13,563 nucleotides of DNA from Fodinibacter sp045807225. GTDB taxonomy: Bacteria > Actinomycetota > Actinomycetes > Actinomycetales > Dermatophilaceae. Under the pieces are notes generated by a model that was not told where the DNA came from, did no database searches, and saw nothing but the letters and a program-made list of their open reading frames with translations. The position numbers were made by a program, and so were the translations under genes. This document shows, piece after piece, positions 6,263 to 12,893 of the stretch (its first letter is position 1; each line of letters starts with the position of its first letter). The stretch is from positions 1 to 13,563 of the forward strand of contig JBJMHU010000129.1 of the NCBI GenBank assembly GCA_045807225.1. Direction: 5' to 3'.

Positions 6263-8155
6263 TCAGCGCACCCGCGGCCACAGGTCGCGCGGGTCGCGGC
6301 GACGGAACAGCGCGTCGATTGCAGGGAGCCGCCGGCCACGCCGGTCCCAGGTGATCAGGGAGTAGACCGCCGCACGTCGGAAGTCGGCGACGTCGAGCAC
6401 CCCGGTGCCGCCGTGCAGCGCGGTGACCTTCGAGGCCGGGTAGGTGTTCGACGACGCAGCCACCAGCTGGGCGCGCGCGGCTGCCGGCGCGACGACGAGG
6501 AAGCGGCTGACGTCCGCGCGGAATGCCGGCAGGCGGGTGGCGAAGGGTGTGGCCGGGTCGGCGTCGTCGAGGACCTTGGTCGTCTCGACGTCGAGCGGAC
6601 CGGCCTCGCCGCGACCGTCGCCCGCGACCCGCACGCTGCGCAGCAGGGCGCCGCTGGGCAGGTCGGTGTGGGCGACGACCACCCGCCCCGGGCCGGGGAC
6701 CTGACCCCGTGCCGCCTGCACGAGCACGTCACCGGGCACGGCCGCCTCCAGCGTGATGCGGCTGCGCACCACCGAGGCCGCCAGCCCGGTGCAGGCCGCG
6801 ACGAACGGGCCGAGGGCGTCGAGCAGCGACTCGGCCAGCGGCCCCGACGGGCTCGGAGTGGGGAGCCCGAGCGGTGTCGCACCGAGCGGGCCGGCGTCGT
6901 AGCCGTCGAGGTGCACCCGGAAGGCCGGGGGCAGGGCCCCGCCCAGCGGCACCGTCGCCACCCCGTCGTCCAGGAGCACCTCGGTCCAGCTGCGGCCGAC
7001 CAGGCCGTTGCGCCCGTAGTCCACCACCGGTGAGAACGACGCCTCGAGCACCGTCGGCCGAGCCAGCAGCAGCACCGCGCCCGGCCCGCGCCCGGACCTC
7101 GTCCTGGCCTCGATGGCGATCGGCACGACGTCGTCGCGGAAGGTGACCCGGTCCCTCACCAGGCCGACCGGGGCGAGCGACCCGGGGTCGGCGCCGACGG
7201 CGCCCGCCCACATCCGCACCAGGGTGCCCCCGGTGCCGCTGGCATCGGCCGACGCCGCCACGACCACTCGCTGGCCGGCCACGTCGTCGGCCCAGAGCAG
7301 GTGCGCCCGGGGCGACGCACCGGCCACCAGGGCGGCGACCCCCGCATCCTGCGCGAGGCCACCTCGGGCCGGCCAGGTGTTCGCCGCGACCCACACGGGG
7401 TCGCCGGGGCCCGGTGGCGTGGGCACGGCCCGGGATGCCGTTCCCGTCGCGACCCCCTCCACGAGCCAGGCACCGGCGGCCGCGGCGGCCAGAGCGGCAC
7501 CGGTGCCGATGACCACCGAGCGGCGGCGCACCTGCCGGTGGCGCTCGCCGACCAGTGCCACCGCGTCGGGCGGGTCGGTGTGGTCGGTGAGGAGCAGGTC
7601 GAGGGCGTCGTCGAGGTCGCGGTCCACGGCCCACTCCGCCGGCTCCCAGCCGGCGGCGGCGCGGGCCGCGGTGTGCGCCTCGAGGAGGCGACCACGCACG
7701 GCCCGGTCGGCGTCGACGACAGTGGCCGACGGCATCCCCAGCAGGTCGGCGAGGCGGCGGGGGTCGACCCCCCAGACCGTGTCGGCCGCGAGCGCCGCCC
7801 GCTCGAGGGGGCCGGCGCTGCGCACGACAACCACCAGGGCGGCCAGCACGGCGTCGTCGGCCTCGACCGTGGGATCGAGGTCCGTGGGAGCGCGGTGCGC
7901 GTCGCGGCCCATCGGCGTCGGATTGTGGTGCCTGGTCGCGGCGAGCGCCGCCTTCAGCACGCACCGTCGGGCCGTCGCGCCCGGGACCCCCTCGTCGAGC
8001 AGGGCACCCCACTGCCCGTGCAGGTCCGCCAGCGCGTCGGTCGTGACCCGGCGGGCGGCCGCTGCGTCGAGCGTGACCAGGCGCGCCACCGGCTCGAGCT
8101 CGCCCCAGCGCGCGACCACGAAGTCGCGGAAGTCCTCCTCGGCCGTGATGGTCAT
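6263..8155 (-). CDS. Sigma-like / transmembrane fusion protein, second paralogue
   Basis: A 630-residue protein of unknown function, clearly paralogous to the gene directly upstream. Residues ~8-75 resemble SigE-family region 2 (DFRDFVVARWGELEPVARLV, then TTDALADLHGQW and the ARRCVL block). Residues ~115-165 resemble region 4, with the helix-turn-helix-like RRLADLLGMPSATVVDADRA. A segment with DPPDAVALV (194-202) and RQVRRRSVV (207-215) leads into one membrane helix at about 214-233, and ~390 residues then lie outside the membrane. The acidic residues usual in region 2 are missing, so it may no longer bind RNA polymerase. The ATG at 8155 overlaps the upstream stop as ATGA, with no Shine-Dalgarno. 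Near the C-terminus, SSNTYPASKVT is shared with the paralogue. The sigma relationship is my reading of helix patterns; the gene call itself is firm. Confidence 0.82.
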   Translation of the reverse strand: MTITAEEDFRDFVVARWGELEPVARLVTLDAAAARRVTTDALADLHGQWGALLDEGVPGATARRCVLKAALAATRHHNPTPMGRDAHRAPTDLDPTVEADDAVLAALVVVVRSAGPLERAALAADTVWGVDPRRLADLLGMPSATVVDADRAVRGRLLEAHTAARAAAGWEPAEWAVDRDLDDALDLLLTDHTDPPDAVALVGERHRQVRRRSVVIGTGAALAAAAAGAWLVEGVATGTASRAVPTPPGPGDPVWVAANTWPARGGLAQDAGVAALVAGASPRAHLLWADDVAGQRVVVAASADASGTGGTLVRMWAGAVGADPGSLAPVGLVRDRVTFRDDVVPIAIEARTRSGRGPGAVLLLARPTVLEASFSPVVDYGRNGLVGRSWTEVLLDDGVATVPLGGALPPAFRVHLDGYDAGPLGATPLGLPTPSPSGPLAESLLDALGPFVAACTGLAASVVRSRITLEAAVPGDVLVQAARGQVPGPGRVVVAHTDLPSGALLRSVRVAGDGRGEAGPLDVETTKVLDDADPATPFATRLPAFRADVSRFLVVAPAAARAQLVAASSNTYPASKVTALHGGTGVLDVADFRRAAVYSLITWDRRGRRLPAIDALFRRRDPRDLWPRVR

Positions 8156-10080
8156 GACCGCACGATCTCGCCGTCGCCCGGCCACAGGTCGACCAGGTCG
8201 TGGCTGGTGCGGGGCACCCCGGTACCGAGCTGTCGGCCGGCGGCGTCTCGGCGCACCAGCCGGAACGCCGCGGCGTCGTCGGCGTTGACGACCTCGACGA
8301 TCGCGACACCACCCGTGCGCGTCCTGGTCACCTTCGAGACCGGGTAGGCGTTGGGGGAGGTCGACAGCAGCTGGACCCGCTCCGCCCCGGGGGCGATGAC
8401 CAGGAAGCGCCCGACCCTGGGCCGGGCGTCCTCCAGCCGCAGCACTATCGGCTCGGCGCGCGGGGTGTCGGCGGGCAGCACCGACGGCTGCTCGAGGTCG
8501 AGCCAGTTGACCTTGCTGCGACCGTCGTCCACGACCCGCACCGACCGCACGACGATGCCGTCGGGAGTCGTCGTGCGCAGCACCCGCACCCGGCCGTCGC
8601 CCCCCTGCGCCGAGAAGGCGGTGGGGTCGATGACCCCACCGCCCACCTTCGCGTCGGTGACGACCTCGCTGCGCAGGCCGTCGACCGGCCGCCCCAGGGC
8701 CGCGGCGACGAACCGGCGCGTCTGCTCGGCGAAGCCGGCCAGGGCGTCGCGGCCGCTCTCGTCGACGTAGGTCTGCAGCGAGGCGGCGGGCGGCCCGTCG
8801 AACCCCCCGCACCGCACCCGCAGCGCCGGCCCCTGAGCCTCCTCCCAGCTGGCCGCCCCGATGCCGGCCGCCAGCCGCACCATCGTCCAGGCGCGGTCGA
8901 TGCTGCCGTCGGGCTCGGGCTGAACGACCGTGGAGTACGACCCGGACCTGATCGGTGGCCGGGCCAGCAGGAGGAGGAGGGTGCCGGGCGAGGTCGAGAC
9001 GGCCACCGGGACACAGGCCTGAGCGGCGGCGACGAACGGGCTCTGCAGCGGCACCTCCAGAAGGGTCGCCGGGTCCTCTCCGGCCGCGCCCTGCCAGGCC
9101 TGCAGGATGACGTCCTCGGTGCCCGGGTTGAGGGTCGCCGAGACGACCAGCCGGTGCCCGTCGACGTCGTCGGCGAAGAGCAGCCGAGCGACCCCCCGGG
9201 TGCGGGCGACGACCAGGCCCTGGACCCGTGGGTCGGTGGCGAGCCGGCCGCGCGCGGTCCACCGCGAGACGCTCTGCCAGCTCGGGTCGGTCGCGGCGGG
9301 GGTGCCCGTGGGGCGGGCGCCCGGCCCGGAGGCCACGCCCGCGGCGGCCGGCCGGCGGCCGAGCACCCACCACCCCAGGGTGCCGGCCGCGACCACGGCG
9401 GCACCCCCGGTGACGACCGAGCGGCGCTGCACGGACCTGCGCCGGTCCTCGACCAGGGCTGCGGGGTCGGGCGGGTCCCCCTGGCCGGCGAGCAGCCGCT
9501 CCACCACCGCGTCGAGGTCGACGTCGAGCGCCCAGTCGGCGGGCTCCAGGCCATCCGCGGAGCGGGCGGCGTCGTGGGCCTTGGTCAGCCGGCCACGCAG
9601 GCTGGCGGCGCGGGCGCGGACGTCGGCGGCCGGCATCCCGAGCAGGTCGGCGACCTCCTCGGGGCCCGCGCCCCAGACGGATGCCGCGACGACGAGCGCC
9701 CGTTCGAGGGGGGTCGCCGCGCGCACGACGGCCTCGAGCGCGGTGTGCACCGGGTCGTCGTCCTCGGGGTCGGCCCACGGGTCGGGCACCGCGGCCGGGA
9801 GCGGTCCGGCATCCGGCGGGGGTGGTGCGTCGGCCGGATGCCGGACGGGCGCCCGCACCGCTGCGGCCACGGCGGCGGTCAGCACCGCGCGGCGCGCCAT
9901 CATCCCCGGTCGGCCCTCGTCGAGGGCCTCGCGCCACTGCTGGTGCAGGGTGGCCAGGGCGTCGGTGGTGACCCGGCGGGCCGTGGCGGCGTCGAGCGTG
10001 ACCACGAAGGCCACGCCCTCGAGGTCCGGCCAGCGCGCGGCCACGAAGTCGCGGAAGTCGTCCTCGACGGTGAGGGTCAC
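8152..10080 (-). CDS. Sigma-like / transmembrane fusion protein, first paralogue
   Basis: A 642-residue protein with the same layout as its downstream paralogue. It has a region-2-like N-terminus (DFRDFVAARWPDLEGVAFVV, TTDALATLHQQW at 38-49, MARRAVLTAAV at 61-71), then a Pro/Asp-rich linker at ~78-110. A region-4-like helical part follows at ~120-170 (EEVADLLGMPAADVRARA), then a DPPDPAALVEDRRRSVQRRSVV juxtamembrane stretch, one membrane helix at ~221-240, and ~400 residues outside. SigE-family sigma genes in actinobacteria are often followed by a separate membrane protein with a DPD...L..R..RRR-TM start; here both halves appear fused (inference). The outside domain matches nothing I know; it ends SPNAYPVSKVTR...DLWPGD. 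The start is GTG 10080, with a weak GAGACT box 6 nt upstream. It lies 48 nt after phoU on the same strand, so cotranscription is possible. Confidence 0.83.
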   Translation of the reverse strand: MTLTVEDDFRDFVAARWPDLEGVAFVVTLDAATARRVTTDALATLHQQWREALDEGRPGMMARRAVLTAAVAAAVRAPVRHPADAPPPPDAGPLPAAVPDPWADPEDDDPVHTALEAVVRAATPLERALVVAASVWGAGPEEVADLLGMPAADVRARAASLRGRLTKAHDAARSADGLEPADWALDVDLDAVVERLLAGQGDPPDPAALVEDRRRSVQRRSVVTGGAAVVAAGTLGWWVLGRRPAAAGVASGPGARPTGTPAATDPSWQSVSRWTARGRLATDPRVQGLVVARTRGVARLLFADDVDGHRLVVSATLNPGTEDVILQAWQGAAGEDPATLLEVPLQSPFVAAAQACVPVAVSTSPGTLLLLLARPPIRSGSYSTVVQPEPDGSIDRAWTMVRLAAGIGAASWEEAQGPALRVRCGGFDGPPAASLQTYVDESGRDALAGFAEQTRRFVAAALGRPVDGLRSEVVTDAKVGGGVIDPTAFSAQGGDGRVRVLRTTTPDGIVVRSVRVVDDGRSKVNWLDLEQPSVLPADTPRAEPIVLRLEDARPRVGRFLVIAPGAERVQLLSTSPNAYPVSKVTRTRTGGVAIVEVVNADDAAAFRLVRRDAAGRQLGTGVPRTSHDLVDLWPGDGEIVRS

Positions 10081-10092
10081 CGTCCCAGTCTC
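10081..10092 (-). promoter_or_regulatory. Weak possible leaderless promoter of the sigma-like gene pair
   Basis: On the minus strand GAGACT (10087-10092) precedes the GTG at 10080 with the same 6-nt gap seen at the stronger leaderless promoters. It keeps only the A at position 2 and T at position 6 of TAnnnT. Transcription from the phoU promoter is an equally good explanation. Confidence 0.35.
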
Positions 10093-10128
10093 ACACCGAG
10101 GGAGCGGTGCGAACAGTTCTGTGCAGGG

Positions 10129-10824
10129 TCAACGCAGGGCGGCGGCGACGTCCTCGACGTCCTCGTGGCTCTGCTCGCTCTCCGGGTCGAGCTCCCCGGT
10201 CACCAGCCAGATGACCCGGTGCGCCACGCTCACCGCGTGGTCGGCGAACCGCTCGTAGTAGCGGCCCAGCAGGGTGATGTCGACCGCGGCCTCCGTGCCG
10301 TGCTGCCAGCTGCTGTCGGTCACCCGGGCGAACAGCTCGCGGTGCAGGTCGTCCATCGCGTCGTCGTCGCGCTCGATCTGGTGGGCGGCCTCGACGTCGC
10401 GGGCGGCGATCACCGACCCGGCCTTCTCGACGATCCGCTCGGCCACCTGCCCCATCTGCAGGATCGTGGAGCGCAGCTCGGCCGGCACGGCCGACTCCGG
10501 GTAGCGCAGCCGTGCCACCTTCGCCACGTGCCGGGCCAGGTCGCCCATCCGCTCGATGTCGCTGCTCATCCGCATGCTCGTGACGATCATCCGCAGGTCG
10601 GTGGCCACCGGCTGCTGCAGGGCCAGCAGGTCGAAGGACATCAGGTCGAGTGCGGCCCGGCGCGCGTCGATCTCGGCGTCGGCCGCGATCACCGAGTCGG
10701 CGAGGTGGATGTCGGCGTCGAGCAGGGCCGTCGTGGCTCGGCTCATCGCCGACGACGCGAGATGGGTCATCTCGACCAGGGTCTCGGCGACGCGGTCGAG
10801 CTCCTCGTGGAAGGCCTTGCGCAT
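10129..10824 (-). CDS. phoU: Phosphate-signalling regulator PhoU
   Basis: A 231-residue PhoU-family protein made of two repeated three-helix bundles. PhoU proteins damp the phosphate response by linking the Pst transporter to the sensor kinase, and control phosphate uptake and persistence in mycobacteria (PhoY). The N-terminus MRKAFHEELDRVAETLVEM is typical. The two metal-binding helices are seen as SSDIERMGDLARHV at 87-100 and RYYERFADHAVSVAHRV at 188-204. It is cytoplasmic. A GTG codon immediately before the ATG is in frame; the Shine-Dalgarno GGAGGA ends 6 nt before that GTG and 9 nt before the ATG, so the true start could be 10827. It is divergent from senX3, its likely signalling partner. 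No pst transporter gene is present here. Confidence 0.95.
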   Translation of the reverse strand: MRKAFHEELDRVAETLVEMTHLASSAMSRATTALLDADIHLADSVIAADAEIDARRAALDLMSFDLLALQQPVATDLRMIVTSMRMSSDIERMGDLARHVAKVARLRYPESAVPAELRSTILQMGQVAERIVEKAGSVIAARDVEAAHQIERDDDAMDDLHRELFARVTDSSWQHGTEAAVDITLLGRYYERFADHAVSVAHRVIWLVTGELDPESEQSHEDVEDVAAALR

Positions 10825-10833
10825 CACGGGGTG

Positions 10834-10839
10834 TCCTCC
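10834..10839 (-). promoter_or_regulatory. Ribosome binding site of phoU
   Basis: GGAGGA on the minus strand is the strongest Shine-Dalgarno in the window and contrasts with the leaderless starts nearby. It implies that phoU mRNA has a real 5' leader. Spacing favours the GTG at 10827 slightly over the ATG at 10824. Confidence 0.75.
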
Positions 10840-10863
10840 GGTGTTCGGTGTGGCAGCTGTGGC

Positions 10864-10892
10864 GGGCGGGCGGGCGGGTGGCCTGCCCGCCC
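10864..10892. other. G-quadruplex-type tract and hairpin in the phoU leader
   Basis: The plus strand has GGGCGGGCGGGCGGG at 10864-10878: four runs of three G separated by single C, a canonical G-quadruplex pattern on the template strand of phoU. Overlapping it, 10872-10878 pairs with 10886-10892 (7 bp, 7-nt loop), so the phoU leader RNA could also form a GC-only hairpin. Function is not shown. Confidence 0.6.
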
Positions 10893-10897
10893 ACGGC

Positions 10898-10941
10898 ACT
10901 GTGGCACCCCGGGATGAACCGAAGACGCCCCCGAGGTGAAC
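10898..10941 (-). promoter_or_regulatory. Candidate PHO-box promoter of phoU
   Basis: Read toward phoU, GTTCACC (10935-10941) and GTTCATC (10913-10919) lie 22 bp apart, two turns of the 11-bp direct-repeat phasing known for Streptomyces PHO boxes. The middle unit (10924-10930) is degenerate. A weak -10-like CACAGT follows at 10898-10903, so the downstream unit would cover the -35 position, as expected for activation by a RegX3/PhoP-type regulator. A third, opposite GTTCAC half-site lies at 10958-10963 on the senX3 side. This suggests, but does not prove, autoregulation. Confidence 0.55.
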
Positions 10942-10999
10942 TTCTGGCAGCGCCCGCGTTCACGGCCGCCGATGCGCGGAGCCGCCTCCGTGCGACCCG

Positions 11000-11011
11000 T
11001 ACCCTGACGTC
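11000..11011 (+). promoter_or_regulatory. Leaderless promoter (-10 TACCCT) of senX3-regX3
   Basis: TACCCT at 11000-11005 is followed by GACGTC and the GTG at 11012, the same 6-nt geometry as the other leaderless genes. A GTTCAC half-site ends 36 bp upstream, about where an activator for this promoter could bind. Confidence 0.65.
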
Positions 11012-12220
11012 GTGGACCCCACGCTCGCTGCGATGCTCGGCGGGGCGGTCGGCCTGGTCATCGGGGCCGTGGCCGTCGCCGCCACGCGGTGGTCCGAGCG
11101 CAGCAACGCCGAGGCCGAGCCGGAGGAGCCACCGCTGCCTCGCGGGGTCGGCGACGTGCTCTCGGTGCTGCGCTCGATCGCGGTGGTCGTCGACGCCAGC
11201 GACGCCGTGGTCAACACCTCCGCGTCCGCGGTCAGCTACGGGCTGGTGCGGCACGGCGAGCTCGTGCACCAGGAGCTGCGCCACCTCGCCCGGCAGGTGC
11301 GCCGCGACGGCATGATCCGCGAGGCCGAGCTCGACCTCACCCGCAGCCCCAACACCACCGCCTCGGTCGTGATGCGGGTGCGGGTTGCACCGATCGCGGT
11401 GTCGCACGTGCTGATCCTCGCCGAGGACCACACCCACGCCCGGCGGGTGGAGGAGATCCGCCGCGACTTCGTCGCGAACGTCAGCCACGAGCTGAAGACC
11501 CCGGTCGGCGGCATCTCGCTGCTCGCCGAGGCCGTGCTCGGCGCCAAGGACGACCCCGAGGCGGTCGAGCGGTTCGCCCAGCGCGTCCTCGTCGAGTCCT
11601 CCCGGCTCGCCCGGCTCGTGCAGGAGATCGTCGACCTCTCCCGGCTGCAGGTGGCCGACACCCTCCACGAGCCGGAGCTGGTCGACGTGGGTGCCGTCGC
11701 GTCGGAGGCGGTCGACCGGGTGCGGGTGGCGGCCGAGGCCCACGACATCGAGCTCACCCTGGTCAGCGACGGCGGCCTGCGGGTGTTCGGGGATGCCGAG
11801 CTGCTCACCACCGCGGTCGCCAACCTGGTGACCAACGCCGTCAACTACAGCGAGTCGGGCACCCGGGTCGGCATCGGGGCCCGCCGGGTCGGGGACTCCG
11901 TCGAGGTGACGGTGACCGACCAGGGCCAGGGCATCCCGGCGGCCGAGCAGGAGCGCATCTTCGAGCGCTTCTACCGGGTCGACGCCGCCCGCTCGCGCGC
12001 CACCGGCGGAACCGGCCTGGGCCTGGCCATCGTCAAGCACATCTGCGCCAACCACGGGGGCCGGGTGAGCGTCTGGAGCCAGGAGGGGCGCGGCTCGACC
12101 TTCACCATGACCCTTCCCGCGGCGGCCGACCGGCCGGTCGCGGTCGAGCTCGACGACGGCCGTCCGTGGCCGGAGTCGCACGAGGAGAGAGCCCTGCATG
12201 ACGCGCATCCTGATCGTTGA
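11012..12220 (+). CDS. senX3: Phosphate-sensing histidine kinase SenX3
   Basis: A 402-residue membrane sensor kinase that phosphorylates RegX3 when phosphate is low. One membrane helix lies at about 5-25, followed by an acidic linker and a PAS-like domain at ~45-138. The HisKA domain has the phospho-accepting H159 in VSHELKTP (157-164). The ATPase domain has the N box NLVTNAVNYS (271-280), DQGQGIP (303-309), the F box ERIFERFYR and GTGLGLAI (333-340). There is almost no outside domain, fitting a kinase controlled through the PstSCAB/PhoU complex rather than by direct ligand binding. The GTG start is set by the -10 box 6 nt upstream. The last 23 bases overlap regX3. Confidence 0.95.
   Translation: MDPTLAAMLGGAVGLVIGAVAVAATRWSERSNAEAEPEEPPLPRGVGDVLSVLRSIAVVVDASDAVVNTSASAVSYGLVRHGELVHQELRHLARQVRRDGMIREAELDLTRSPNTTASVVMRVRVAPIAVSHVLILAEDHTHARRVEEIRRDFVANVSHELKTPVGGISLLAEAVLGAKDDPEAVERFAQRVLVESSRLARLVQEIVDLSRLQVADTLHEPELVDVGAVASEAVDRVRVAAEAHDIELTLVSDGGLRVFGDAELLTTAVANLVTNAVNYSESGTRVGIGARRVGDSVEVTVTDQGQGIPAAEQERIFERFYRVDAARSRATGGTGLGLAIVKHICANHGGRVSVWSQEGRGSTFTMTLPAAADRPVAVELDDGRPWPESHEERALHDAHPDR
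12182..12187 (+). promoter_or_regulatory. Ribosome binding site of regX3 inside senX3
   Basis: GAGGAG lies within the senX3 coding sequence, 10 nt before the regX3 ATG. It supports the 12198 start and the 23-bp gene overlap. The spacing is a little long. Confidence 0.6.
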
Positions 12221-12878
12221 GGACGAGGTGTCCTTCTCGGACCCCCTGTCCTACCTGCTCAGCAAGGAGGGCTACGAGGTGTCGGTGGCCGAGAACGGCA
12301 ACGACGCGCTCACCGCCTTCGACGCGACCGGCGCCGACCTCGTGCTGCTCGACCTGATGCTGCCCGGCCTGTCGGGGGTCGACGTGTGCCGCGCCCTGCG
12401 CCAGCGCTCGAACGTGCCGGTCATCATGCTGACCGCCAAGGACAGCGAGATCGACAAGGTGGTGGGGCTCGAGCTCGGGGCCGACGACTACGTCACCAAG
12501 CCCTACTCCTCGCGCGAGCTGCTCGCCCGCATCAAGGCCGTGCTGCGCCGGCTCGCCGAGCCCGAGGAGACGCTGCCCACCACGCTCGAGGCCGGACCGG
12601 TGCGGATGGACGTCGAGCGCCACGTGGTGGCCGTGCGCGGCGCCCACGTGTCCTTCCCGCTCAAGGAGTTCGAGCTGCTCGAGATGCTGCTGCGCAACAC
12701 CGGCCGCGTGCTGACCCGGGTGCAGCTCATCGACCGGGTCTGGGGCAGTGACTACGTCGGCGACACCAAGACCCTCGACGTGCACATCAAGCGGCTGCGG
12801 GCCAAGGTCGAGGCCGACCCCGCCAACCCGGCGCACATCCTCACCGTGCGGGGCCTGGGCTACAAGTTCGAGGTCTGA
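12198..12878 (+). CDS. regX3: Phosphate response regulator RegX3 (OmpR family)
   Basis: A 226-residue response regulator: a receiver domain (1-~117) and a winged-helix DNA-binding domain (~130-226). Acidic-pocket residues lie in IVEDE (6-10), the phospho-accepting aspartate is D52 in LLDLMLPG, and T79 and K101 (VTKPYSSRELLARI) complete the site. The effector domain shows FPLKEFELLEMLLRN, LIDRVWG, the recognition-helix region TKTLDVHIKRLRAK and the wing VRGLGYKFE. When phosphorylated by SenX3 it activates phosphate-starvation genes by binding direct repeats; candidate sites lie in the phoU/senX3 gap. It ends 15 bp from the convergent lipoprotein gene, with no clear terminator. Confidence 0.96.
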   Translation: MTRILIVEDEVSFSDPLSYLLSKEGYEVSVAENGNDALTAFDATGADLVLLDLMLPGLSGVDVCRALRQRSNVPVIMLTAKDSEIDKVVGLELGADDYVTKPYSSRELLARIKAVLRRLAEPEETLPTTLEAGPVRMDVERHVVAVRGAHVSFPLKEFELLEMLLRNTGRVLTRVQLIDRVWGSDYVGDTKTLDVHIKRLRAKVEADPANPAHILTVRGLGYKFEV

Positions 12879-12893
12879 GCCCCGGCCCAGCGG

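Noticed and set aside
6263..9937. A 1224-codon open frame on the minus strand
   Set aside because: Its last 630 codons are the second sigma-like gene. The rest is an out-of-frame shadow of the first paralogue, with an Arg/Gly/Pro-rich translation typical of the wrong frame in GC-rich DNA.
10105..10125. GAACAGTTC near-palindrome upstream of the first sigma-like gene, as an ECF promoter or operator
   Set aside because: It resembles an ECF -35 GGAAC only partly, no matching -10 lies at the right spacing, and a 9-bp odd palindrome is weak evidence.
8200..10917. A 905-codon plus-strand open frame opposite the sigma-like pair and phoU
   Set aside because: It is antisense to clearly coding genes with recognisable domains. 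Its His/Gly/Arg-rich translation has no motifs, and stop-free antisense frames are common at this GC content.
10091..12208. A 705-codon minus-strand frame opposite senX3 and through phoU
   Set aside because: It is antisense to senX3 and out of frame with phoU; both of those are certain genes.
12879..12893. Terminator between convergent regX3 and the lipoprotein gene
   Set aside because: Only short mismatched pairings (CTGGGC/GCCCAG with a loop over 20 nt) can be drawn; nothing compares with the hairpins at 6-40 or 6241-6261.
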